Shown: positions 18,705 through 27,757 of the stretch, in pieces | How positions within the stretch are numbered: position 1 is the first letter of the stretch | How the letters are laid out: each line of letters starts with the position of its first letter | From: JBAOHV01 sp037045265 | GTDB lineage: Bacteria; Actinomycetota; Acidimicrobiia; Acidimicrobiales; Microtrichaceae | Length of the DNA stretch: 64,000 bases | Reading direction: 5' to 3' | Assembly: GCA_037045265.1 (NCBI GenBank) | Contig: JBAOHV010000004.1 | Span: 310,001-374,000, forward strand | The notes under the pieces: model-generated | Told to the model about the DNA's origin: nothing | Seen by the model: only the letters and a program-made list of their open reading frames with translations | Databases searched by the model: none | Translations under genes and position numbers: made by a program

Positions 18705-21107
18705 TCGACCTCCTGCAGCTTGCGGGCGAACTTGCCGGCTCGGATGGCGAGCTGTTCGAGGTTCAGGCTGGAGCCGTTGTGCGCCCCGCTGTTGCACTCG
18801 CTCAGCGCTGCAGCCCACTCCGAACTGAACCGATCCCGCACCGCGTTGTAGACGTCGGTCTTGTCCGCTTGGCGGTCGAGCAGCACCAGACCGACCAAGT
18901 CGACGGTTTGCAGGTCTGCCAGCTCGTCGTCGATCTCCTCGACGCTCACGCCGGCACCGAGGCGGCGGCGTCGAACGGCGACCTGTGCGGCGGCCTCGAT
19001 CGCCTGGCGTAGAAGGGCCGGCACGACGGCCTGTTGCACCTGCGACGGCAGCTGCATCCTGCGGATGAAGTTGGCGTCCGCCAGGTACTGCTTCGCCGGG
19101 TCGTGCACCGGCCGGACCTCGATCTCGGAGTTCTTGCGTCGCTGCACCTGCAGGATCGTTGCCTCGATGCCGAGCGACCTCACTGCGTCGGGCAGGCGGT
19201 CGTCGTGGGTGAAGACCACGACCTGCCGGTCTGCTGCGACCGACGCCAAGGCACGGGCGAGCCCGTCGACGCGGGACGGGTCCATCGACTGCACCGGGTC
19301 ATCGATGACGACGAACCCGAACGGGCTGTCCGGAAGCGTCGCACGCGGAAGGAAGAGCGACAGCGCCAGTGCGTTCAGCTCTCCCTGGCTCATCACGGCG
19401 ACGCTCGCACCGTCCTGGCCGTCGACGGCGACGTCGAGTTCGAGCCGCCGACGATTCGCCTTCCCCACCAGGTTCAGCCCGTCGAGCGACACGTTGCTCG
19501 CCGCTCGCATGGTCGTGAACAACTCGACGGCATGGGACTCGATCGGGATGAAGCGTTCCGCCCGCAGCTCGTCACCCAGGCTCGACAACCACTTCTCTGC
19601 CTCCTTCAGCGCAGCGACCTGTGGCTTGGACGCAACGGCAGCGCGAGCACCGACGAGCCACGCGGTCAGGGGTTCGGCGACCGGTCGCCACGCGTCCTCG
19701 TGGTCACGGATCCAGGCGTCGGCCGCCCCGGCCACCGCCGCCGCTGCTGCGTGCACTGCCGCAGCCCGAGTGATGAGCGCGGGCCCGACCTCGTCCTCGA
19801 CGAGCTCGTCGACCTGGGAAAGTGCGAGCCACGAGACCCTGAGCTGGTTGACGTCGACGGGCCAGCTCACCGCCCCACTCACGAAGACGTCCGGCAGCCG
19901 GATCAGTTCGGCGACCGACGCCTGCGCGTCCTTCAGACGGCGCTGGGCAGCTGCGGCGACGGACGCGGCGCGCTGCAGCTCAGCGACCTGCTGCTGGGCG
20001 TCGTTGCGCCAGGCCGCGTCGACCCGGCCCTGTCCGCACACCGGGCAGTCCCCGTCTCCAGCGTGTTCATGGAGGTCGAGTGCCTGCTCGAGGAGTCGAG
20101 CGGTTCGCAACGACCGGTCGGCATCGGTGCCCACCCACTGCGCCACCGCAGCCTGCGCTGCCGACAGCTCGTTGGCCGTTGCCTCGACGCGCTCCGGTTG
20201 GGGACCGGCCAGGTTCACCAGCTGGCGGGCTCGGTTGATCTGGCTGGTCGGGTCGACGGACTCCATCGAGCCGCTGAGCGCGGCCTCGACCTGGTCGAGG
20301 TCCCACGCGCGTGCCCGCGACCGCTGTGGCGCATTGCTTCGCTCGCGGATCCGTGGAGTCCTCGAGCAGGTGCCGAAGCTCCTCCAGCTCGGCCTTCGTC
20401 GCCTTCTGGTGTGCCTCGAGCTGCTTGCGCTGATCGGCGAGCGCGTTGCTCAGCTCGGTGAGCTCCTCGAGTCCGAGGATCCCCGACAGTGCGTCGTAGA
20501 GCCGGCTCGGCCCCTCGGAGAGCATCGACTCGAGCTCGCCGTACGGGAGGAACGGACGGTACAGATCGAGCGCCGCACCCCAGCCCAGATCGCCAGGATC
20601 AAGCGAGTTCTGACCGACAGAAGCGGTGGCCGTCCCGTCGTCGAGGTCCTGTCCGGCCTGCCACTGATGACGGATCTCGAGCGGATCGGACGAGCCCTCG
20701 CGGACGAAGCCGATCGCGACGCTGCGGTCACCGTCGTGGTGGAGGTTCGCCCACCCGGACCGCCACGCGACGGAGCCCTTCCCCTGCCATCGGAAGCTGC
20801 TGCCTGTGAGGACGTACTCGAGACCGTCGGCGAAGCTCGACTTGCCGGCGCCGTTGCGCCCGGCGACCACGGTGAGCCCCGGGCCGGGCTCGATGTCGAG
20901 CACTGCTGTCGCACCGATACCACGGAAGCCGGTCACCTCGATGGAGGACAGGTAGGTCCGGCCGGGAGCGGTGGTGGGTTCGCCCGTCGCGTCGGCTGTC
21001 GCCGGGTCACCAAGCTGAGCGGTCACCGCCCGCTTGGCAAGTTCGCCGAGCTCTGATTCGTCTAGACGCGAACGGATCACACTGGACACGGACCGATCGA
21101 CCGACAT
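18701..21107 (-). CDS. RecF/Rad50-like AAA ATPase with zinc hook, one frameshift
   Basis: About 800 residues once a single indel near 20340 is repaired. ATG 21107 is chosen because it follows GAGAGG. An N-terminal segment (DESELGELAKRAV) precedes the head domain: Walker A AGRNGAGKSSFADGLEYVL near residue 90, a coiled-coil arm, and a Rad50-type zinc hook DCPVCGQG in mid-arm. The second head half follows with signature VMSQGELNALALSLFLPRA, Walker B FVVIDDPVQSMDPSRVDG and switch VVFTHDDR. Similar ATPases drive RloC, Lamassu and related defence systems. The coupled downstream HEPN-like gene supports a two-gene module. No fused nuclease domain is visible. Confidence 0.85.
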
Positions 21108-21326
21108 GTCGTCTTCCTCTCCCAAGGACGTAGGGAGTCCAGTATGGGTTGATGGCGACCGAGTTCCTCTTGGCCTGACGACCCGAACTGGGTGCCCATA
21201 GCTGGCGACGTCAACCAGCAGTTCGGCGGAAGCAACTTCGAGTGGCTCGGAGGGGTGGACGGTGATGCGGTGCTCGGCCATGGCTACTTCCCCCGCGGGC
21301 AGGCGACCACGTTCGACGACTACACG

Positions 21327-22091
21327 TCAGCCACACCCGGCGAGCATCTCCGACAGCGTCGTGAACTCGAGCGGGTCCGCCGAGAGACCCCATCGATTCT
21401 TGGTGCCGATCCAGTCGGCCGCGTAGGTGCACCACGCGTTCGGGTCCGGCGGTTGCCACTCCGCAGGGTCGCGGTCGCCCTTCGATCGGTTCACCGACGC
21501 CGACACCGCCAGCAGCGCACCGGGCGACAGGTCGTTGGCGAAGTCCCGCCGACGACCCGGGCTCCAGGTGTCTGCCCCGGACACCCAGGCCTCCGACAGG
21601 GCGACGACATGATCGACGTCGAGGTCCGACGAGTCCGTCACGACCAGCCCGTCGTAGAGCGACAGCCAACCACCGACGGGAGCACCGGTGAGGTCCTGGC
21701 GGAAGTCCCGCAGGAGCACTTCGCAGCGGGTGCTGCAGCGGTTGGAGTCGGCGTCGATCCAGTGCTCGAACAGCTCTCGCCGGTACCCGTCACGCGGCGA
21801 CGGCTCGGCGACACGCAGCGTGCGGAGATCAGCGGCCCACGACGGTTCGGGACGGTCCGACCCAGAAGCGTCGAGTGTCGGCGGAGCGATCGACGGCGCA
21901 CTCGGATCGACCTCGGGCTCGGCGACGGTCGCCGGCGGAGGCGGGACACGTTCCGAACCGCCCGACCCGTCGGCCCCTTCGCCACCGCTCGCGATGAGCG
22001 CCACCAACGCGATGATGCCCGTGGTCACGACTGCAGCCGCGACCACGCCCCTCACGACCCGGGCCGTGGTCCGTGCGTCATCTCCTCTCAC
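21327..22091 (-). CDS. Secreted HNH endonuclease family protein (DUF1524/GmrSD C-terminal-like)
   Basis: A 254-residue protein with an N-terminal membrane helix (residues about 12-36), a Pro/Ser/Asp-rich linker, and an extracellular HNH domain. Catalytic landmarks are DLDVDHVVALSEAW, then FANDLSPGALLAVSASVNRSKGD and DPNAWCTYAADWIGTKNRWGLS. This is the common actinobacterial secreted HNH family and may degrade extracellular DNA. Four cysteines around RCSTRCEV and WCTYA could form disulfides. It lies next to the ATPase module on the same strand but with its own start. Confidence 0.88.
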   Translation of the reverse strand: MRGDDARTTARVVRGVVAAAVVTTGIIALVALIASGGEGADGSGGSERVPPPPATVAEPEVDPSAPSIAPPTLDASGSDRPEPSWAADLRTLRVAEPSPRDGYRRELFEHWIDADSNRCSTRCEVLLRDFRQDLTGAPVGGWLSLYDGLVVTDSSDLDVDHVVALSEAWVSGADTWSPGRRRDFANDLSPGALLAVSASVNRSKGDRDPAEWQPPDPNAWCTYAADWIGTKNRWGLSADPLEFTTLSEMLAGCG

Positions 22092-22105
22092 ACGCCGATC
22101 CTGTC

Positions 22106-22316
22106 ATGGGCGCGCTGCTCGACCCGGCGTTCTCGACGCACGACGCGATCGCTATCCACGGCAACCGCATCCTGGCGATCGGCACCGAGGACCAGGCCCG
22201 CGCCAAAAGCCTGCCCTGGTTTCATCTGCACGCCCACCTGCTACCGACCGCCTCATGCTCGCCGCGGGCATCCGTTGGACGTTGCACTCCTACGAGTCGG
22301 TCACCCCGATCTATCC
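22106..22316 (+). pseudogene. Amidohydrolase (YtcJ-like) remnant, two fused fragments
   Basis: Two pieces of an amidohydrolase are readable. The first is an N-terminal-type segment (FSTHDAIAIHGNRILAIGTEDQARA) at about 22106-22210. The second, in a nearby frame at about 22250-22316, is a C-terminal-type segment (DRLMLAAGIRWTLHSYESVTPI). In YtcJ-like enzymes these lie several hundred residues apart, so the middle, including the metal sites, has been deleted. The downstream side runs straight into the next gene on the other strand. Confidence 0.6.
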
Positions 22317-22317
22317 G

Positions 22318-22608
22318 CTACAGCAGCTGGAACGCTGCGAGCAGCAGGGCCGTGATCGTCGTGTTCGCTCCGATGAGCGCCACGGTCTGGTTCCGCTGCT
22401 CCCGGAACATCTCGGCTCGGAGGTCCACGCCAACGCGATCGATCTTCGCGTCCAGGGCAGCATGCATCTGGTCTAGGTCGCGCTTGGTAGCGACATCTGC
22501 CCAACCGACTGGAGGAAGCAGCTCCATCAGCGTTGACACCTTCTCGGGGCCCAGCAGCTCCTCGAGCCGCTGGAACAACTGGTACCTGGACTCCTCGGTG
22601 ACCGCCAC
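22318..22608 (-). CDS. Small coiled-coil protein with C-terminal membrane helix
   Basis: 96 residues. The opening ESRYQLFQRLEELLGPEKVSTLMELLPP-VGWADVATKRDLD is familiar from many actinobacterial small proteins annotated only as hypothetical. It is followed by a charged coiled coil (ALDAKIDRVGVDLRAEMFREQ) and a terminal hydrophobic helix (ALIGANTTITALLLAAFQLL). The layout suggests a tail-anchored membrane protein. No function is known. A partial second copy of its coiled coil is readable about 200 bases away (22806-22885). Confidence 0.65.
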   Translation of the reverse strand: MAVTEESRYQLFQRLEELLGPEKVSTLMELLPPVGWADVATKRDLDQMHAALDAKIDRVGVDLRAEMFREQRNQTVALIGANTTITALLLAAFQLL

Positions 22609-23013
22609 CGCACATCTCCCTCAACATCGCAGCCGACCACACTGGGCCTGACCACTGGACTCGAAGGGGAAGCCCGACGATCGATCGCCGTACAGGCGAA
22701 TCTACCAGAGCAGGTCGCTCACGTCGCCGGGGTGGCTGGCCCGAGACCCGCAGGCGTACCACCCGGATTCGTCGCGACGCGGCGCGCTTGGGCGACCCGC
22801 TCAGCCTCAGCGCTGCTCGCGGAGCATCTCGGCCCGCAGCACCACCTCCAGCTGCTCTACCTTGAGCGGCTCCATCATCGCCGCCGAATCAGGGTTCTCC
22901 CACACGCCGACGCCGAGCCGAGGGACCGGGGACCGACCCTGATTCCACATTCAGAGTCTCGGGTGCGCACCGGAGTGTCGGCCACGGAGCTGGTTGTGAG
23001 CGAGTCGCTCAGC
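22609..23013. other. 405 bases without an intact gene; degenerate repeat of neighbour
   Basis: No complete gene seen. On the minus strand at about 22806-22885 a short frame reads VEQLEVVLRAEMLREQR followed by a stop, close to the VDLRAEMFREQR segment of the small coiled-coil gene. This suggests a broken duplicate. The remainder shows no recognisable coding or structured element. Confidence 0.45.
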
Positions 23014-23904
23014 TCAGCGCTCGATCCGCTCGGGCAGCAGGAACGGGTAGGTGCGCCGCCGCACCCGGCGCTGCCATCTGCGGTCCGCTCGGCGCAGGCG
23101 CAGCAGCACCTCCCACATGCGGGAGTCCGAGCGGTACCAGCGCTCGGCCTCGTGGCGGGTGATCGGTGGGTCGACCCGCCGGTTGGCCGCCTCGATCGCG
23201 ACGGGCACCAGTGAATCGAGTCGCTCCTTGACCAGATTGCCGACCAGGTCCACCGCCACGTCGCGGGGCCGGTGGTAGGCCGCGACGATCCCGGGTGCCA
23301 CGAACCGTTGCACCAGCGGGCGCAGCGAGGCGGGCATCGTCGCGCTCAGCACCGACAGGTCCATGCGGGGTCGGCCCGCCGTGTCGCTCAGCAGTGGGGT
23401 GGTGATGTCGAAGTAGACAAGCTCGTCGTCGATCACCGCCCAGTTGGACAGCTGTGCGTCCAGGCCGGCCCGGCCGTCGACCACGGCGCTCACCACGTCG
23501 AGGATTCCGCCGAAGACCTCACCCGCACGCGCTGGATCGGCAGCCAGCAGGTTCGTCGCCAGCGATCCGGCGGGCAGCACAGGCTGAAGCACCCACCCCG
23601 ACACGCCGCCACCGACCGCGGCTGTGACGCACCACCGCCACGGCACACAACGCACCCCGAGTCGCTCCAGCGTCTCGACGTACTCGCCGATCAGTTCTCC
23701 CCATGCCCCCGCTGACCGAGAGTCGCCGAACACGGGCAGGCGCTTGCACGCGACGGTGGGCCGTTCGTGGGGCCAGCCGAGCACCAGGGTGATCTCACCG
23801 TGACCGAGCCGGTTCAGTCCGTCGGTCGATCCAGTGGCCAGCGCAGTGCCCACCTCGGCCTCGAGCCCAGCCAGGTCCGCGTCGGTGAGCTCGGGCATGG
23901 TCAT
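23014..23904 (-). CDS. Kinase-fold-like protein (DUF6206-type)
   Basis: A 296-residue soluble protein whose start overlaps the stop of the upstream aminotransferase (ATGA). The pattern of an N-terminal VACKRLPVFGD strand with lysine, a WVLQPVLPAG hinge, and QLSNWAVIDDELVYFDITTP resembles the ATP-lysine, hinge and catalytic/metal loops of aminoglycoside-phosphotransferase-like kinases. I believe it matches DUF6206 from memory, without a search. Tight coupling to a class III aminotransferase implies action in one pathway, perhaps phosphorylating the same amino-compound, but that is inference. Confidence 0.6.
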   Translation of the reverse strand: MTMPELTDADLAGLEAEVGTALATGSTDGLNRLGHGEITLVLGWPHERPTVACKRLPVFGDSRSAGAWGELIGEYVETLERLGVRCVPWRWCVTAAVGGGVSGWVLQPVLPAGSLATNLLAADPARAGEVFGGILDVVSAVVDGRAGLDAQLSNWAVIDDELVYFDITTPLLSDTAGRPRMDLSVLSATMPASLRPLVQRFVAPGIVAAYHRPRDVAVDLVGNLVKERLDSLVPVAIEAANRRVDPPITRHEAERWYRSDSRMWEVLLRLRRADRRWQRRVRRRTYPFLLPERIER

Positions 23905-25115
23905 CTCGAGAGCGCGGCGACAGTCGTGTCGATCAGCCAGTCGACCTCGTCGTCGGTGATCGTCAGCGGCGGGAGGAACTGGAGGACCGACGGGTCGTTG
24001 TTGGCGAAGATCGCGAACACCCCGGCGTCGATCAGCTGCTGAGTTGCGGTCATCCCACCGGAGGGGTCGTCGAAGCGCAGCCCCATGAACATGCCCCGCC
24101 GGCGCACCTCGAGCCCCAGCGGCGTGAGGCCATCCTCGATTCGCTCCCCCACGTCGGCCACCCTCGCCATGAAGCCGGGTTCGGAGATGATGTCGAGAAC
24201 CTCCAGGGCGGCGACGCAGGCCAGCTCCGCCCCACCGAAGGTGGAGATGTGCACGAAGGGATGGTCGTCGAAGAAGGCGTGCAGCTCTGCGGTCATCAGC
24301 GTCGCCGTGATCGGCATGATTCCGCCGGAGAGTCCCTTGCCGGTCACGACCATGTCCGGCTCGACGTCCTCCTGGGTGTGGAACCAGGTGCTGCCGGTGC
24401 GACCGAGACCGGTCTGCACCTCGTCAAGGATCAGCACGCATCCGGCGTCGCGACAGCGCGCCGAGACCTCTCGCAGGTAGCCCGGGGGCGGCAACGGCAT
24501 GCCCAGCGTCGCGGGGATCGGCTCGAGGAGCACCGCCGCGGTCTCGTCGCCGACAACAGCAGCGATCGCGTCCAGATCTCCGAAAGGAACCTGGGTGAAA
24601 CCCGCCAGGTTCGGCCCGAAAGCGTCGCGGTAGGCCGGGTCGCCCGCCGCCACCGACAACCCCGTGTGACCGTGGTAGCCGCCGACCGCCGACACGACTC
24701 CCTGACGGCCGGTGTGGGCGCGGGCCATTTTCAGAGCAAGGTCGATCGCCTCGCCACCCCCGACACCGAACACGACCCCCGGCAACCGGTCACCCGTACT
24801 GGATGACAGGCGGGCAGCCAGCTCGGCCCGAAAGCCTGACACCAGGTGGTGGTTGCCGACGTCGAGGTGGTCGAGCCCGCGCCGCACCGCGTCGACCACA
24901 CGCGTGTTTCGGTGCCCCAGATTGAACACGCCACCGTTGCAATGGCAGTTCAGCCAGCGGCGCTCCGGCTCGAACGCGTCGCTGAACCAGGAGCCGGACC
25001 TCTCCCCCATGACGATGTCGAGCCCGAGGGCGTCGTAGGCCACGACCTTGCCGCGGTTCACGTGCTCGGCGAACGCCGTGGCCGTACGGTCCCGATCAGC
25101 GAAAGGCTGCACCAT
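23901..25115 (-). CDS. Class III aminotransferase, coupled to kinase-like gene
   Basis: About 404 residues from ATG 25115 (MVQPFADRD). PLP-enzyme landmarks: NGGVFNLGHRN, VGGGEAIDLALKMARAHTGR, GGYHGHTGLSVAAGDP, LLEPIPATLGMP, the cofactor aspartate in CVLILDEVQTGLGRTG, and the lysine in VVTGKGLSGGIMPI. It is distinct in sequence from the aminotransferase at 15428. The subfamily resembles omega-aminotransferases of amino-polyol or natural-product routes. It is the first gene of a two-gene unit with the kinase-like gene downstream. Confidence 0.87.
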   Translation of the reverse strand: MVQPFADRDRTATAFAEHVNRGKVVAYDALGLDIVMGERSGSWFSDAFEPERRWLNCHCNGGVFNLGHRNTRVVDAVRRGLDHLDVGNHHLVSGFRAELAARLSSSTGDRLPGVVFGVGGGEAIDLALKMARAHTGRQGVVSAVGGYHGHTGLSVAAGDPAYRDAFGPNLAGFTQVPFGDLDAIAAVVGDETAAVLLEPIPATLGMPLPPPGYLREVSARCRDAGCVLILDEVQTGLGRTGSTWFHTQEDVEPDMVVTGKGLSGGIMPITATLMTAELHAFFDDHPFVHISTFGGAELACVAALEVLDIISEPGFMARVADVGERIEDGLTPLGLEVRRRGMFMGLRFDDPSGGMTATQQLIDAGVFAIFANNDPSVLQFLPPLTITDDEVDWLIDTTVAALSR

Positions 25116-25222
25116 CGCACCTCCGAGCCAACGGTAGCTCGCCAACCCACTCGGCCGGTTGGCCGGTTACCGCGGCGCCCCGACCTCCGACGCCCGTTCC
25201 CCGGGCGTCTACGCTGGCCGGC

Positions 25223-25266
25223 GGAAGGATGGCAGAGCGGACGAATGCGACGGTCTTGAAAACAGC
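25223..25266 (+). tRNA. 5' half of a tRNA-Ser(UGA), 3' half missing
   Basis: The sequence begins with acceptor strand ggaagga, then the TG-GCAG D-arm start and AGCGGACGAATGC D-loop typical of class II serine tRNAs, and reaches the anticodon loop cttgaaa (anticodon TGA). Immediately after ttgaaaac the anticodon stem no longer pairs. No variable arm, T-arm (ttcgaatcc) or complementary acceptor strand tccttcc follows in the next 150 bases. Anticodon loops are common integrase crossover sites, so this could be one end of an integrated element. It could equally be an assembly break. Confidence 0.65.
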
Positions 25267-25477
25267 GATGTGAGACCCGTCCAGTACCGCCCAGTGCCCC
25301 GCAGCCCAGTGATTGCAGGGGTTTCGGCGAACTGCCGTCCGGCGGGTGATGTCGAGAACGAGGCCGTTTCGTCGCGTTCGTGACCAAACCGTGACCACGC
25401 AGCGTACGCGACGAACCTGGCTGAAGGCTGCGCCAGCCCCTCGGCTAGGTCGCTCTGAGCGAGGGTGGTCGCGGCCC
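25267..25477. other. Non-coding stretch next to tRNA half, att-like direct repeats
   Basis: No convincing gene. Two direct copies of gtgacc separated by five bases (25380-25396, gtgaccaaaccgtgacc) resemble the arm-type direct repeats found beside attP cores of tyrosine integrases. No integrase gene is present here. The rest shows nothing recognisable. Confidence 0.35.
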
Positions 25478-26071
25478 TCATGAGATGTTGCTGCGACGGC
25501 CCTTCCGCCGAAGCCGGTGCGACGCCGAGTAGACCCCGCGGAGTAACTCTGACTCCGTCAAGGAAGATTCGAATCCCTGCGCGAAACTCAGTACTGACAA
25601 CGCACCAACTACACAATTGGTGGTCGCGAGAAACTGCTCTTCGATTGCGAGCCCCGTCACCAGCAGGGCGCTCTGCGACGTGACTCCGCCTAAGTCAACT
25701 AGGCGGAGGCGCAGGTCGCGATAGGCGATCAGCTCCCTGCTTGCCACGAGCTGCGCGTTTACGATCCCGCTGCGAAGGCTGAGCTCGAAGGCGGGCAAAG
25801 TTACCGAGCCTCGAAGAAACGGCACGCCTTTCGACTCCAGGAGCACACCGCCCGTTGCATGGTCGAGCGACCAAGGCAACACAGCTGACGCCGAGGCTAG
25901 TCGGCCTTGGAGGCGGCTCCAAGGCCGGTTCAGGTCGATATCTAGGCGCGACTCACGGCACAGGCATTCAAGTACTCCACCATTGCGTTGGACGTGGACC
26001 CGAAGTCCGGAACGCGAAAACTCGATCTCTAGTCCTGCCGCCGAGCCGCTGACAGAGACTGCACCCGTCAT
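25478..26071 (-). CDS. Candidate immunity protein for the displaced RHS tip
   Basis: About 197 residues from ATG 26071, which overlaps the TGA of the RHS tip gene (ATGA). No family recognised. The pattern of alternating hydrophobics (GLEIEFSRSGLRVHVQR, VLLESKGVPFLRGSVTLPAFELSLR) suggests a beta-rich fold. Base composition is lower in GC than in the housekeeping genes to the left. Its position directly after a variable RHS C-terminus with translational coupling is the standard arrangement for the cognate immunity gene. That is the sole basis for the call. Confidence 0.6.
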   Translation of the reverse strand: MTGAVSVSGSAAGLEIEFSRSGLRVHVQRNGGVLECLCRESRLDIDLNRPWSRLQGRLASASAVLPWSLDHATGGVLLESKGVPFLRGSVTLPAFELSLRSGIVNAQLVASRELIAYRDLRLRLVDLGGVTSQSALLVTGLAIEEQFLATTNCVVGALSVLSFAQGFESSLTESELLRGVYSASHRLRRKGRRSNIS

Positions 26072-27490
26072 CGACGCCTCCTTTGGCCGCGATACTTGAG
26101 CATCCAAGCGCTAGCCACCCCCGCAGCGCCCAACGCTAGGCGTGGCCAGCTACGACCGATGGCTCCAACGGCGCAGCCTCTCCCCAGAGTCGCTCCGCAG
26201 ACCCCACCAACCAGTGTGGATACGCCCGACTCCCAGATTGCACGCCGCACGGAATACCTACCGCTCCGACTCCGCGTCAGGTGATCAGAGCCGACGTGAG
26301 CGAGCGCTCCTCCCGCAGTTAGGGCGACCGCGCCAGCCGTTGCCATTCCGACGCCACAAACCACCGACGCGATGCAGGCCGCCGCAGCGGCCGCCGCTGC
26401 GGCACCGATGCCAATGTTCACGATCGCATGACGGTGCTTCTTGACAGTCTTCTTGACAGAGCCCCAAGCCTTCTTGCACCACCCGCAGGAGGGCCAGAGG
26501 CCGTCGAGGTCGGTCGAGTTGATGGGGTCTGCGTTGGTGTAGTCGTAGTCGTTGGCGGAGCCGCCTTCGACGGGGTCGACTTCGATGAAGCGTCCGAGGT
26601 ACGGGTCGTACTGGCGTGCGCCCATCTCGATCACCGGGATCGCCCCGCTCTGATGCTCGAGCGGTCGCTGGTGTTCACCGAGCCAGCCGTAGTCGAACTC
26701 ACCTGCGCTGTTGTCGATCTCGGCGGTGGTGGTGAGCGGCTGACCGTACGGGTCATATGCCCTGGTGGGGCCTTGCTTCACACCCGCGGTGTTCGCAGTG
26801 GCGACGATGTCGCCGTGCGTGTTCGCATACGACCACACCGGCGTCGCCGCCCGCCACGTGTACAGCGCCCCGCCGGGCAGGGCGAGGGTGGCTTCGATCA
26901 CGTTGTTCGACCCGTCCAACGTCAGGTCACTCGTGTCACCCGATGCGGTGTAGCTGTAGCGGGCCACCACACGTGCGTTCACGGTCCGTTCGGTGATGCG
27001 GTCGGTGGCGTCGCGCTTGTAGGCGATCTTCGGCGACTTGCCCGACGCCCACGCCACCGCCGCGTCGAACAGCTGAGCACCGTTGTCGTTGATCGCGGTC
27101 GCCAACCCGAGGGTCAGCGGGTAGTTCACCCGCCTCGCCGCCGCAGTGCCCGACACCATGGTGGCGCCGGTGTCGTAGCCGAACAGCGTCGCCTTCGTCG
27201 TGTCACCCACCACCGTCGCGGCGACGATCGCGATCGAGTTGGGTTTGCCCCACCCATGGCTCATCGTCGCCGAGCTGGCAATGGCGACGTTGCCCGCCGC
27301 GAACCCGCCACCCAGCATGTGGGACTGACCCGCAGCGGTGATCACCACATCGCTCTGGTTGGTCGCAGCACCCTGGTTCGAACTGCCCGTGCCGGCCATG
27401 CCCAACTCGTCAAGGAACCCAGGAGCGGTCGTCAACACCGGCGTGGACACACCCGCCAACGTAGCGATCCCAGACGAGGTCGACGTCGAT
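26068..27490 (-). CDS. Displaced (orphan) RHS C-terminal module with toxin tip 2
   Basis: A second RHS C-terminus without the long YD-repeat barrel. From about 27488 it copies the main RHS gene for about 1 kb (VSTPVLTTAPGFLDELGMAGTG through the core motif ARQYDPYLGRFIEVDP and NADPINSTDLDGLWPS). It then diverges completely after DLDGLWPS. The unique tip of about 145 residues has CGWCKKAWG, a basic stretch, then Ala/Gly/Val-rich hydrophobic helices and a basic end. No nuclease motif is visible; a membrane-acting toxin is possible. It has no convincing start of its own and probably serves as a donor for recombination. Confidence 0.75.
26489..27488 (-). repeat. RHS direct repeat, copy 2 (orphan module)
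   Basis: About 980-1000 bases nearly identical to 28224-29225 and in the same orientation. It spans the embedded Rossmann-like domain and the RHS core up to DLDGLWPS. The homology ends exactly where the toxin tips diverge, which is the pattern expected for tip exchange by recombination. Confidence 0.85.
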
Positions 27491-27514
27491 CGCAGACTCC
27501 TACCGGGGTCACAC

Positions 27515-27751
27515 TCACACGAGATACTGCACGAGGAGCCCGATCGCACCAATGCCTAGGAGGGCCACGCCGATCCAGCCGATCGCCATGCTCCTACGCC
27601 AGTACCGGACGAAATCCTGCTGACGGCGGAGTCCAGGACCGACGCCCTCACCCTCCTCCGGCTGAGGCATGTAGCCGACGCGTTCGGCAGCCCGACCTTC
27701 CCGACCGAAGGCGAATCCGCCCACTGCGGAAAATCGCTCCTGTGACGACAA
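27515..27751 (-). CDS. Candidate immunity protein for the main RHS tip
   Basis: A 78-residue protein starting 6 bases after the stop of the main RHS gene. The N-terminal half is hydrophilic with a PQPEEGEGVGPG linker. The C-terminal 30 residues form one membrane helix (SMAIGWIGVALLGIGAIGLLVQYLV). A small tail-anchored immunity protein would fit a membrane-active toxin tip. No family is recognised and the assignment rests on position. Confidence 0.6.
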   Translation of the reverse strand: MSSQERFSAVGGFAFGREGRAAERVGYMPQPEEGEGVGPGLRRQQDFVRYWRRSMAIGWIGVALLGIGAIGLLVQYLV

Positions 27752-27757
27752 GCCAGA

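Noticed and set aside
25209..25616. Minus-strand frame of 135 codons over the tRNA half
   Set aside because: It overlaps the tRNA remnant and the end of the immunity candidate, has no ribosome site and no recognised domain.
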